Source: Garcia nutans
Taxonomy: Eukaryota; Streptophyta; Magnoliopsida; Malpighiales; Euphorbiaceae
Length of the DNA stretch: 64,000 nt
Reading direction: 5' to 3'
Assembly: GCA_947685225.1 (NCBI GenBank)
Contig: CANTUV010000007.1
Span: 10,374,501-10,438,500, forward strand
The notes beneath the pieces are model-generated. The model was not told where the DNA came from. It saw only the letters and a list, made by a program, of their open reading frames with translations, and ran no database searches. A program made the position numbers and the translations under genes. Positions within the stretch are counted from its first letter, which is position 1, and every line of letters starts with the position of its first letter. Below, one piece after another: positions 43,962 through 53,872 of the stretch.

Positions 43962-46900
43962 TTACTCCCCTCCTGGACAACAAGCTTGTCCTCAAGCTGG
44001 AAATATGGGTAGGATGTCTGAAATTGAACCAAGTCTACCCAAGTGGCATCATCAGGGGAGAGACCAGTCCATTGCACCAACATTTCGGTCTGACCACGGT
44101 TGACCCTCGTGCGGATGATAGAATGGGGCTGGAATTCAATTCTGCCATCAATGATAGGAGGTAATTGTGCGGGTGCTGCTGGAGGGTCTCCTTTGAAAGG
44201 TTTGAGTAGGGAAACATGAAACACATTATGCAAGCGGCAATCAGAAGGCAAATCTAATTGGTAGGCAACAGAGCCAATGCGTTGAGTAATTGCAAATGGA
44301 CCGTAGTATTTTGGAGCAAATTTATGAAAAGATGGACCGCGAAGTGATTGTTGTCTATAAGGATGGAGACGCAACCACACAAAGTCACCCGGCTGATAGG
44401 AAATGTCACGATGATCCTTATCATAGGCCGTCTTCATGCGATGTTGAGCTTGCTGTAAGCGGTGTCGAATCAGCAGCAAAACTTCATCACGGTCTTGCAA
44501 AGAACGGTCAACAGCATCCACCTTTGCAACACCAGCAGTATATGGCAGTAAGGACGGAGGTGGACGACCGTACACCACCTGGAAGGGTGACATCCGCAAT
44601 GCCGTGTGGAATGATGTGTTGTAGCAGAATTCTGCCCAAGGAATCCACTGCACCCAACTCTTTGGTTTGTCACCTACAAAACAGCGCAAATACATTTCAA
44701 CGGTGCGGTTGAGCACTTCTGTTTGGCCATCAGATTGGGGGTGGTAGGCAGATGAAAATGCCAACTTAGTGCCACAAAGACGAAACAACTCTGTCCAAAA
44801 TTTGCTTGTGAAAACAGCATCCCGATCACTCACAATAGACTCCGGCAACCCATGAAGACGAACCACTTGTTCGAAAAAAACTTGAGCAACAGTGGAGGCG
44901 TTGAAAGGATGGGAAATTGGGATAAAATGACCGGACTTGGAAAAACGATCAACCACCACCAAAAGTACACTTTTGCCTTGTGACTTTGGAAGTCCTACTA
45001 TAAAATCCATGGAGAGATCAGCCCAAACTTGATCAGGCAGGGATAAAGGTTGTAGTAATCCAGCGGGGCTCAAGTGATCAACCTTTTTCCGCTGGCAGAT
45101 TGAGCAGGATGTGACATATGTATGGATGAAAGTGCGCATACCCTTCCAATAAAAATCCTGTCGGACTCGTTGAAGTGTCTTTTGGACCCCTTCATGAGAG
45201 CTATCATGAATGCTCGCAACAATGGAGTCAATTAGAGCTGATGTTGGCAGGAGAAATAATCGTTGCTGGAAAAAAATCAGTCCATCTGTTACTGACCAAG
45301 GGCTGCCCAGTTCTCCTGTTTCAATCCGTGACATAAGCAGCTGGAGTTCGGTGGAATTGGTGATTTCCGCCTTCAGTTCACTTAATAGAGAGGCACGAGG
45401 CTGAGAAATTGCAAGCAGGCAGCCCTGAGATTCATCCCTACGTGATAGAGCATCAGCGGCTACGTTCAATTTTCCCGGCTTGTACTCAACTCGGAATGAA
45501 AAACCCATCAGTTTGCTCAACCAATGCTGCTGTGGTGGTGTTGTTAGATCTTGTTCCAGCAAATATTTTAAACTAAAATGATCAGTTTGAATAAGGAATG
45601 TCTGCCCCCATAAATAAGGGCGCCAATGCTGCACCGCTTTAGCCAACCCAATCAACTCCCTTTCATATGCGGCCAGCTTTAAATGTCTAGCGGCTAAAGC
45701 TCGACTAAAAAAAGCTATGGGATGTCGCTGTTGGTGAAGGACAGCCCCAATTCCACCACTTGAAGCGTCGCACTCTATGACAAACTCAATGTTAAAATCT
45801 GGCAATTGAAGCACCGGGGCTGTTGTGAGTGCTTGTTTGAGTGCTTGGAAGGCATTGACAGCCTCTGTTGTCCAGTGAAATGCATTACGGCGAAGCATAG
45901 CTGTGAGTGGTGCAGCGAGAACGGCATAATTATGGATGAAACGCCGATAGTTGCCAGTCAAGCCTAGGAAACCTCGCAGGGCAGTCACGGATTGAGGCTC
46001 CAGCCAGTCTACCACCGCTTGGATTTTGGACGGATCAGCTGCGACCCCATCTGTTGAAATTATATGGCCTAGATAAGCGACCTTTGGCTGACCAAAAGAA
46101 CATTTGGTCTTCTTAAGGTACAGCTGGTGACTTCTTAAAAGATCAAATACAATCCTTAAGTGTTCCATGTGCTCCGTCCATGTTTTACTGTATATTAAAA
46201 TGTCATCAAAGAAAACAAGTACGAATTGACGTAAGTATTTACGGAATACCTCATTCATAAGCACCTGAAAAGTGGAAGGCGCGTTTGTCAAGCCAAAGGG
46301 CATGACTAGAAATTCAAAATGTCCATGGTGTGTTCGGAAAGCAGTCTTTTCTATATCCCTGGCATCCATGCGCACTTGGAAATATCCTGACCGTAAGTCT
46401 AGTTTGGTGAAAAATTGTGCCCCATGGAGTTCATCTAGCAATTCTTCTACTACCGGAATCGGGAATTTGTCTTTTATGGTGCGTGCGTTCAGGGCACGGT
46501 AGTCAATACAAAATCGCCAACTGTCGTCATGTTTGCGGACAAGTAGGACTGGTGATGAGAAAGGAGATGTACTTGGGCGAATAATGCCTTGCTGCAACAT
46601 TTCTTCACACTGGCGTTCTATCTCATTTTTCTGTAAATGGGGGTAGCGATAAGGTTGAACAACCACTGGTTCGGACTCTGGTTGCAAACAGATCCTATGA
46701 TCACAGTTGCGGACTGGTGGCAGACCCTTTGGCTCATGGAAAAGGTCAGCAAAGTCTTCCAATTGTTGTGCAAGCTGGTGCTGTGGAAGGTCGACGTGTA
46801 GGGAATGCAACTTAGCTTGGTACGGAGAGTGCTGTCCATAAAGCAATAATTGTGATCCCCCTGCTGCAAACTCCATTGTCAACGCATCAAAGTCCCAAAG

Positions 46901-48262
46901 TATTGGCCCCAAAGTCCTTAGCCAGAAAATCCCTAAAACAACATCGAAACCATCCAAAGGGATAACAAAAAATTCGGTAGTAAATGTATGGTTAGCAATA
47001 GTAAATTGCAAGGCTGTGTGAATGCCAAAGCAAGCAATTTTTTCGCCGTTAGCTACTGAAACTGTGAAAGCGGGTTGTGTTGGAATGGTTAAGCCTAAGC
47101 GTCGCGCTGCATGCAAACTGATGAAGTTATGAGTACTCCCTAAATCTACCAAGCTGGTCAGATTTTCTCCTGCAATGTGCACCTGAAGTTGCATTGTATT
47201 GGGCCCTTGAGTACCAGTAAGTGCATGCAAGGATATGGCTGGTTCCTCTTCGAAATCTGGCTGTTCAGAATCTACTTCCCCGTCGAGTACAAGCCAAAAC
47301 AATCTTTTGCACTGATGCCCCAAAACAAATGGTTCATCACAATTAAAGCACTGCCCCTTTGCCCGCCTTTCTGCCATTTCAGCCCTTGTTAGTCTTTTAA
47401 TAGTTGGAGAAGAAGCACTATATTGGGTAGGAATGTTGTTGCTTGCTGATTGAGTTGGTTTGGGAGTCAAATTGTTAGTTTTTGACGAGACATGAAGTTG
47501 AAAATTGCGCCTGTTAAGTGGTGGAAGTTGCTGCTTCTTTTCATAGGCTCGAGCTGAACTCATAGCATGTGAAAGGGTAGCAGGTGCCTGCATTTCTACC
47601 TCTAGTCGTATATGATCCATCAGACCTGCAGTAAACATGTCAACTTGCTGGTCCTGTCGTACTTTAGTGGCGCGTGCCAACAATTTCTGAAATTGCCCGA
47701 TGTAGTCTTCCACTGTACTCGTTTGTTTTAGATTGATGAGCTCCCCCAATGAGTTGCTTTGAAGGGGAGGACCAAAGCGTAAGGTGCAAAGGTCAACAAA
47801 CTGTTTCCATGTCAATTCTGCCTCCTGCTGTAATTTATAGTACCAAAGCTGAGCATCCCCCAACATGTGAAATGCTGCCAGCCCAACCTTGTCATTGTTG
47901 GATGTTCTCTGGTTGATGAAAAATTGTTCACAACGGTGAAGCCAAGCTAATGGGTCATCCGTCCCATCATAAGTTGGAAAATCTAGCTTTGTATAACGGG
48001 GGACCATTCCGCTGTTTTGGGAGCCACCAGATGATTCCTCACGCCCTGACCTGTTATTTCGTCTTTCTCCTCCTTGAACTGAACTTCCGTTTTCTGTTTC
48101 GGTGTCACCAATTGGCTCTTTTTCATGTAGTCGAACAGTCTTGTTGAGAAGGAGCTCCAATTGTTGTGTGATTTGGCGTAGGCTCTCCTTTGTTGCAACC
48201 TCGGATGCTGTCATTCGAGTTTCCAGATTTCGCAATTCTTCTCGCAGACTTTGGTCACCCAT
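43901..48262 (-). CDS. Gypsy chromovirus gag-pol polyprotein, copy 2
   Basis: Residue-for-residue identical to copy 1 (4,843 bp away), including the D-L-G protease triplet (Leu codon at 47141-47143, versus 42298-42300 in copy 1). The open frame extends into LTR C upstream and 61 bases into LTR B downstream. Such identity means a very recent duplication or an assembly repeat. Confidence 0.93.
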   Translation of the reverse strand: MGDQSLREELRNLETRMTASEVATKESLRQITQQLELLLNKTVRLHEKEPIGDTETENGSSVQGGERRNNRSGREESSGGSQNSGMVPRYTKLDFPTYDGTDDPLAWLHRCEQFFINQRTSNNDKVGLAAFHMLGDAQLWYYKLQQEAELTWKQFVDLCTLRFGPPLQSNSLGELINLKQTSTVEDYIGQFQKLLARATKVRQDQQVDMFTAGLMDHIRLEVEMQAPATLSHAMSSARAYEKKQQLPPLNRRNFQLHVSSKTNNLTPKPTQSASNNIPTQYSASSPTIKRLTRAEMAERRAKGQCFNCDEPFVLGHQCKRLFWLVLDGEVDSEQPDFEEEPAISLHALTGTQGPNTMQLQVHIAGENLTSLVDLGSTHNFISLHAARRLGLTIPTQPAFTVSVANGEKIACFGIHTALQFTIANHTFTTEFFVIPLDGFDVVLGIFWLRTLGPILWDFDALTMEFAAGGSQLLLYGQHSPYQAKLHSLHVDLPQHQLAQQLEDFADLFHEPKGLPPVRNCDHRICLQPESEPVVVQPYRYPHLQKNEIERQCEEMLQQGIIRPSTSPFSSPVLLVRKHDDSWRFCIDYRALNARTIKDKFPIPVVEELLDELHGAQFFTKLDLRSGYFQVRMDARDIEKTAFRTHHGHFEFLVMPFGLTNAPSTFQVLMNEVFRKYLRQFVLVFFDDILIYSKTWTEHMEHLRIVFDLLRSHQLYLKKTKCSFGQPKVAYLGHIISTDGVAADPSKIQAVVDWLEPQSVTALRGFLGLTGNYRRFIHNYAVLAAPLTAMLRRNAFHWTTEAVNAFQALKQALTTAPVLQLPDFNIEFVIECDASSGGIGAVLHQQRHPIAFFSRALAARHLKLAAYERELIGLAKAVQHWRPYLWGQTFLIQTDHFSLKYLLEQDLTTPPQQHWLSKLMGFSFRVEYKPGKLNVAADALSRRDESQGCLLAISQPRASLLSELKAEITNSTELQLLMSRIETGELGSPWSVTDGLIFFQQRLFLLPTSALIDSIVASIHDSSHEGVQKTLQRVRQDFYWKGMRTFIHTYVTSCSICQRKKVDHLSPAGLLQPLSLPDQVWADLSMDFIVGLPKSQGKSVLLVVVDRFSKSGHFIPISHPFNASTVAQVFFEQVVRLHGLPESIVSDRDAVFTSKFWTELFRLCGTKLAFSSAYHPQSDGQTEVLNRTVEMYLRCFVGDKPKSWVQWIPWAEFCYNTSFHTALRMSPFQVVYGRPPPSLLPYTAGVAKVDAVDRSLQDRDEVLLLIRHRLQQAQHRMKTAYDKDHRDISYQPGDFVWLRLHPYRQQSLRGPSFHKFAPKYYGPFAITQRIGSVAYQLDLPSDCRLHNVFHVSLLKPFKGDPPAAPAQLPPIIDGRIEFQPHSIIRTRVNRGQTEMLVQWTGLSPDDATWVDLVQFQTSYPYFQLEDKLVVQEGSNVVDAFVGKAYGRRNKIMAV

Positions 48263-48285
48263 GGTGCCTTGCTCTGATACCAAGT

Positions 48286-48804
48286 TGTTATGTTCCTTAG
48301 CCCAAGATCTTGTCACCGGACGGTTGACTACAAAGTCTTTCCCACACAAGGGATTATTACCCTTATTCTTGTTCTTGTTACGACCTATCTTGACACACAC
48401 AAACTCATTTAAGGGAGCTTGCCACCTTAGGACTCTTTAGAGAGAGACCCAAATCTCTTAAGGAATAAATTTTAGACTTAACTTTATTCATAGCTAAGAT
48501 ACCTCTTAAATAGAGGTTACAAGTCTTTATTTAGGAAATAACTATTAAGGAAATCAACTAAAATATCAGCCACTAAAAAATAGAAAAATCCTACACTAAT
48601 TAGGAACCCAAAGGTTACAAGTATTTATTTAGGAAATAACTATTAAGGAAATCAACTAAAATATCAGCCACTAAAAAAATAGAAAAATCCTACACTAATT
48701 AGGAACCTCAAATTAGTGAGATTTAGCCCTGTCGTAACTTTCCTTAAACTGCCATTATTTTGTTACGCCTACCATAAGCCTTCCCTACAAAAGCATCCAC
48801 AACA
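48286..48804 (-). repeat. Gypsy LTR C
   Basis: 519 bp, apparently identical to LTR B. It is followed on the right by the truncated third internal region. Confidence 0.94.
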
Positions 48805-50665
48805 TTACTCCCCTCCTGGACAACAAGCTTGTCCTCAAGCTGGAAATATGGGTAGGATGTCTGAAATTGAACCAAGTCTACCCAAGTGGCATCATCAGGG
48901 GAGAGACCAGTCCATTGCACCAACATTTCGGTCTGACCACGGTTGACCCTCGTGCGGATGATAGAATGGGGCTGGAATTCAATTCTGCCATCAATGATAG
49001 GAGGTAATTGTGCGGGTGCTGCTGGAGGGTCTCCTTTGAAAGGTTTGAGTAGGGAAACATGAAACACATTATGCAAGCGGCAATCAGAAGGCAAATCTAA
49101 TTGGTAGGCAACAGAGCCAATGCGTTGAGTAATTGCAAATGGACCGTAGTATTTTGGAGCAAATTTATGAAAAGATGGACCGCGAAGTGATTGTTGTCTA
49201 TAAGGATGGAGACGCAACCACACAAAGTCACCCGGCTGATAGGAAATGTCACGATGATCCTTATCATAGGCCGTCTTCATGCGATGTTGAGCTTGCTGTA
49301 AGCGGTGTCGAATCAGCAGCAAAACTTCATCACGGTCTTGCAAAGAACGGTCAACAGCATCCACCTTTGCAACACCAGCAGTATATGGCAGTAAGGACGG
49401 AGGTGGACGACCGTACACCACCTGGAAGGGTGACATCCGCAATGCCGTGTGGAATGATGTGTTGTAGCAGAATTCTGCCCAAGGAATCCACTGCACCCAA
49501 CTCTTTGGTTTGTCACCTACAAAACAGCGCAAATACATTTCAACGGTGCGGTTGAGCACTTCTGTTTGGCCATCAGATTGGGGGTGGTAGGCAGATGAAA
49601 ATGCCAACTTAGTGCCACAAAGACGAAACAACTCTGTCCAAAATTTGCTTGTGAAAACAGCATCCCGATCACTCACAATAGACTCCGGCAACCCATGAAG
49701 ACGAACCACTTGTTCGAAAAAAACTTGAGCAACAGTGGAGGCGTTGAAAGGATGGGAAATTGGGATAAAATGACCGGACTTGGAAAAACGATCAACCACC
49801 ACCAAAAGTACACTTTTGCCTTGTGACTTTGGAAGTCCTACTATAAAATCCATGGAGAGATCAGCCCAAACTTGATCAGGCAGGGATAAAGGTTGTAGTA
49901 ATCCAGCGGGGCTCAAGTGATCAACCTTTTTCCGCTGGCAGATTGAGCAGGATGTGACATATGTATGGATGAAAGTGCGCATACCCTTCCAATAAAAATC
50001 CTGTCGGACTCGTTGAAGTGTCTTTTGGACCCCTTCATGAGAGCTATCATGAATGCTCGCAACAATGGAGTCAATTAGAGCTGATGTTGGCAGGAGAAAT
50101 AATCGTTGCTGGAAAAAAATCAGTCCATCTGTTACTGACCAAGGGCTGCCCAGTTCTCCTGTTTCAATCCGTGACATAAGCAGCTGGAGTTCGGTGGAAT
50201 TGGTGATTTCCGCCTTCAGTTCACTTAATAGAGAGGCACGAGGCTGAGAAATTGCAAGCAGGCAGCCCTGAGATTCATCCCTACGTGATAGAGCATCAGC
50301 GGCTACGTTCAATTTTCCCGGCTTGTACTCAACTCGGAATGAAAAACCCATCAGTTTGCTCAACCAATGCTGCTGTGGTGGTGTTGTTAGATCTTGTTCC
50401 AGCAAATATTTTAAACTAAAATGATCAGTTTGAATAAGGAATGTCTGCCCCCATAAATAAGGGCGCCAATGCTGCACCGCTTTAGCCAACCCAATCAACT
50501 CCCTTTCATATGCGGCCAGCTTTAAATGTCTAGCGGCTAAAGCTCGACTAAAAAAAAGCTATGGGATGTCGCTGTTGGTGAAGGACAGCCCCAATTCCAC
50601 CACTTGAAGCGTCGCACTCTATGACAAACTCAATGTTAAAATCTGGCAATTGAAGCACCGGGGCT
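48744..50665 (-). pseudogene. Gypsy gag-pol, copy 3, 5'-truncated
   Basis: Only the C-terminal part of RT/RNase H, integrase and chromodomain remain. An extra A in the run at 50549-50556 (eight A versus seven in copies 1 and 2) shifts the frame, so the open part begins at 50498. Homology to copy 1 stops at the equivalent of 40978, where GGCT joins host DNA. Confidence 0.92.
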
Positions 50666-50775
50666 TGGATAGCTCTCAACTAAAGAAAAAAAAAATCAGT
50701 TTTCTGGAAGTATTTTATGTTTGGTTCTTAACATTTTGTGGATGCATGCTGTATCTCATTTTTCCAGCAACTTTT
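50662..50775 (+). repeat. Host flank, copy 2, right of the Gypsy array
   Basis: Perfect second copy (by eye) of 38487-38600. The GGCT at its left end is shared with the Gypsy sequence it joins. At its right end CAACTTTT continues into CTGGTTCAC, so this copy spans the insertion site without an LTR. Confidence 0.95.
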
Positions 50776-51112
50776 CTGGTTCACAGTAGGTGGTCAAAGT
50801 CATAGCTGGTCTTGTTTGTTTCAGATGAGAGATACTTGAGCTATTTTGAATTATTTGGTAATGCATTTTGTCAGCCTTTATAGTGTATATCATAAGGATT
50901 CATTAGGCACTTTCAGGTATTGAGTTACTGTAGTTCATCCGGTGGAGAAAAGGGGCTAGTTTATGTATTGATTTTAATTGCACTTGGCAGCTATTTGCTG
51001 ATATATTGAACAATATTCTTAGTTAATATTAAAACTGTAGAAAAATGCACAACCTTTCTGGTGAATCTTATATAGTAACAGAGGAGATCAACTAGAAAAA
51101 ATGAAAAACCAA

Positions 51113-51889
51113 CTAAAAGAAAAGCCAGATAAGATTTACCAGAAAGCACCGGCATACTGGGGATCTTGTATTGTGATGGTGGCATCCCTTTTGAAGTGTT
51201 AAGTATTTGACTGACATTCTCATGTGCAAGAATATTCCTTGAATTACCCACCATATAGGTAGTTGGCATATCATCAAATTGCGAGAGAAATGCCGCAAGT
51301 ATGCTTACAAGATGCAGTTTTTGGTTTGATATTTTGCTGTTAACAAAAGTAGAATATATAGATTATTCAATGATGTTTTCTGCAGTATTCCATTATTTGA
51401 AAATTGCAGCACATCATACCCGTACATTTCCTGTTTCTGAGCTGGCATATGTTTCTAATTTGATTGATTGGCCATGTAAAACATCCTGTTCATCAGGAAA
51501 TAAAAAAGTTCTAGAAAAAACTTTTGCGTTGAAATTGAAGCCTGTTTTTGTTGAGTTGAAGGTATTTTCTAATTCGGTTTCACTGTATGCTTCTGTGCTG
51601 GCAAACACAGTTGTATGTGCAAGAGTGCTGATTGATTCATAGGCAGCTTAGAAGCCTACAGATTTCCACAGAATCTGAATTTATAACATGATTTAGGTCA
51701 GGAAGGACCTGTTGTGCATGGACTGGACGAGCTGGGAACAGTGAGACTTTGTGGCATGTGATCAAATTCTACAGCTTTACTGCCAGCATAACAACTATTG
51801 ATAGACAGAGTTGCAAGTGTTTTGCTAGCCTCAGATGCCAGAGTTCTTCTATGAAGAGACCACGGGGTTGCTAATATGCAATGGTTCAT
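51113..51889 (-). pseudogene. Possible relic of an unidentified minus-strand gene
   Basis: Three protein-like minus-strand stretches in a row: 51889-51698 (RTLASEASKTLATLSINSC, preceded in another frame by REQQSNLDEPLHISNPVVSS), 51608-51414 (ETELENTFNSTKTGF, FLFPDEQDVLHGQSIKLETY) and 51300-51140 (LAAFLSQFDDMPTTYMVGN, ending at MPVLSG before a GTAAATC donor). Frame changes and stops between them cannot all be explained by introns. I do not recognise the family, so it may be chance or a decayed gene. Confidence 0.25.
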
Positions 51890-53598
51890 CCAAATTGCTC
51901 TGCTGTTCTCTATGATGAAAATGGCATTTGGTGGTTAAATTATATATTCATATATATACAGGTAAGAGGAAATATTAATCAAATAATTTGTAGTGTCCTC
52001 TTTTTCCATGTTTGGTTGAGAAAAAGAAAATAAATTTTCATGTTTTACAGGATTTCCTTCTTTTTCCTTTTTATGTATGTTAATGATTATGGGTTCTCCT
52101 GTATTGGTTTCAGGTTTTGGATTGATTGATATGCTCATCTACACTACAAGATGAAAATACACCATGAGATAACAACACTTTCAGAGTAAATCTTCAAGAA
52201 TGTGGACAGTACGAAGTTTGTGAATTTCAATTAACTTTTCACAATTTTTCACGTTATTTGGTTCTCTCTCTCTGTTTCGTTGATTTATCATTTTTTTTTC
52301 ATTTTCAGTGTCATTTTTTCATAATTAAATATTTGTTTTTCTAAATTTTAAAATGAAGTAGTTTACCTAATAAATAATACCACCCTAAAATATCCACTTG
52401 ATTCATCTCTTTCATTTTTTTAAAAGTCTGTTACCTTTTATTTTATTATTTTCTTTAAAAAAAAACTCAATTTTCTTAATTTTTTTCATTACTAATAAAA
52501 TTCCAATAAAAATGGTAAGACATAATGGTGAAGCAAATTTGTGTACTTAAGTATTAGGTAAGGAATTTCAACCAAACACATTTAAATTGAAAAAAAAATC
52601 TCTCTCTTATGATATATTCTCATTATATGGCCTTTCTTGATTTGAGGAAGGGCATAATCAACATGATTTGAAGTTTAATCATAACCAGCCAGCCAGCCGC
52701 CCCAAGTAAAACAAATGGAACGATTCAAATGAAATCTTCCAAAATTTTCAAACTTTCTTTCTTCTCTTTTCGTTTCAAAGAAACTGCCCTTTCATTATAA
52801 AATAATTCGGCTTAAAGCCTTAATTATTTTTTAAAAAACAGAAGGGATTATGATTCAATAATTTTGCTTTGCCTCAATTTCTTTTTACTAACTAAGCATT
52901 GATAAAATTTCAACTCCACAGTCTTAAACTTTTGAAAACAAATGCAATGTCAATATGAAATTTATTTGACATCAAAATTATAGTTGTTGTTAATGTTAAA
53001 AATATCGTTAGATATTCTGAAATCTTTGTAATTAGAATACAAGAAATGTCTTTTCAATATAAATTGTAATTTATATTTTTAATATAATTTGTTTTTGCTA
53101 ATGGGAATTTAATCAATAATATTAAGTAAATTCTAAATTAAATTTTTTTATTGGCAAATCAATTTAGTTTTTTTTTAGAAGTGGAATAACAAAATGGGTA
53201 AGAAAATAACAGAAAATATAACATAATGCCATTAAAAATTGCATAAATGGCAAACGGAACTCATCTTCTGCCTTGCAATAATGGTAGGAAAACAAGAACA
53301 ACAGAAAAAAGAAAGAATTTTTTAAGACCAAACGGGCAAACACTTAAACTTATCTAAACATAGTCAGTTTTATTTTTATTTTTATTTTAACGTTATCTGT
53401 TAGTTTCGTTCGGTTAATAGAAATCCCATCCTATTTTACCAATGTGACGTGGTCTCAATTCAAGAAAAAGAAATTTTTTTTAAAGATCAAAACACAGGAC
53501 CCTTTCTAACATGGCATCATAGATTTCACAAAGAAAGTGTTCAGATAAACTCTGAACAAGAACAACCCCTCTCAAAAATCACATCTTTTTTCTTTCTT

Positions 53599-53622
53599 CC
53601 TTTCTTTCTTTCTTTCTTTCTT
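53599..53622 (+). repeat. (TTTC)n microsatellite upstream of DNAJ
   Basis: About six tandem TTTC units in the presumed promoter or leader of the DNAJ gene. Pyrimidine-rich tracts in this position are common in plant core promoters. Confidence 0.85.
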
Positions 53623-53872
53623 GGTCAACATTTGAGATTACTATATATTAAGAATCTTAATATAATTCACAGAAAGATCTTTTTTTTATGTTTGTTACAT
53701 TGTCTCATAGAGAGACAGACAAAGAGAAAGAGTTTCTTGATTTGATAATTTAGCTAGATAGTTTTATTGATCTGGGTTTTTGTGTAAAAGCTGTAATTTG
53801 ATTGATGTACAGCAGTTGTATCTGATAGGTGATTGTATAGATTTATTGGGTTCTTGAATAAAGAAAAATAAA

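Larger units (their letters stand above)
38601..50665 (-). mobile_element. Tandem Ty3/Gypsy chromovirus array: LTR-int-LTR-int-LTR-truncated int
   Basis: Three LTRs (38601-39118, 43443-43961, 48286-48804) alternate with two complete internal regions (39119-43442, 43962-48285) and a truncated third (48805-50665), all in minus orientation with a period of 4,843 bp. The internal regions 1 and 2 encode identical 1,499-residue frames. Each internal region starts, on the minus strand, with the tRNA-iMet primer-binding site TGGTATCAGAGC and ends with the polypurine tract CCAGGAGGGGAGTAA. The third ends inside RT/RNase H where it is fused to a second copy of the left host flank. Head-to-tail copies sharing LTRs are expected from unequal recombination between LTRs, or from an assembly loop. 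Confidence 0.94.
50776..53872. other. Intergenic DNA and DNAJ promoter/5' UTR
   Basis: Mostly non-coding. Possible minus-strand gene relics lie at 51113-51889. From 52200 the DNA is AT-rich, with a (TTTC)n microsatellite at about 53599-53622. The DNAJ 5' UTR probably starts after about 53640. No transposon ends are recognised here. Confidence 0.4.

Noticed and set aside
38601..50665. Endogenous pararetrovirus (caulimovirid) integration, because of the tandem copies
   Set aside because: LTRs, a polypurine tract, an integrase with HHCC and D,D-E motifs and a chromodomain are present, with no movement protein. This is a Gypsy chromovirus.
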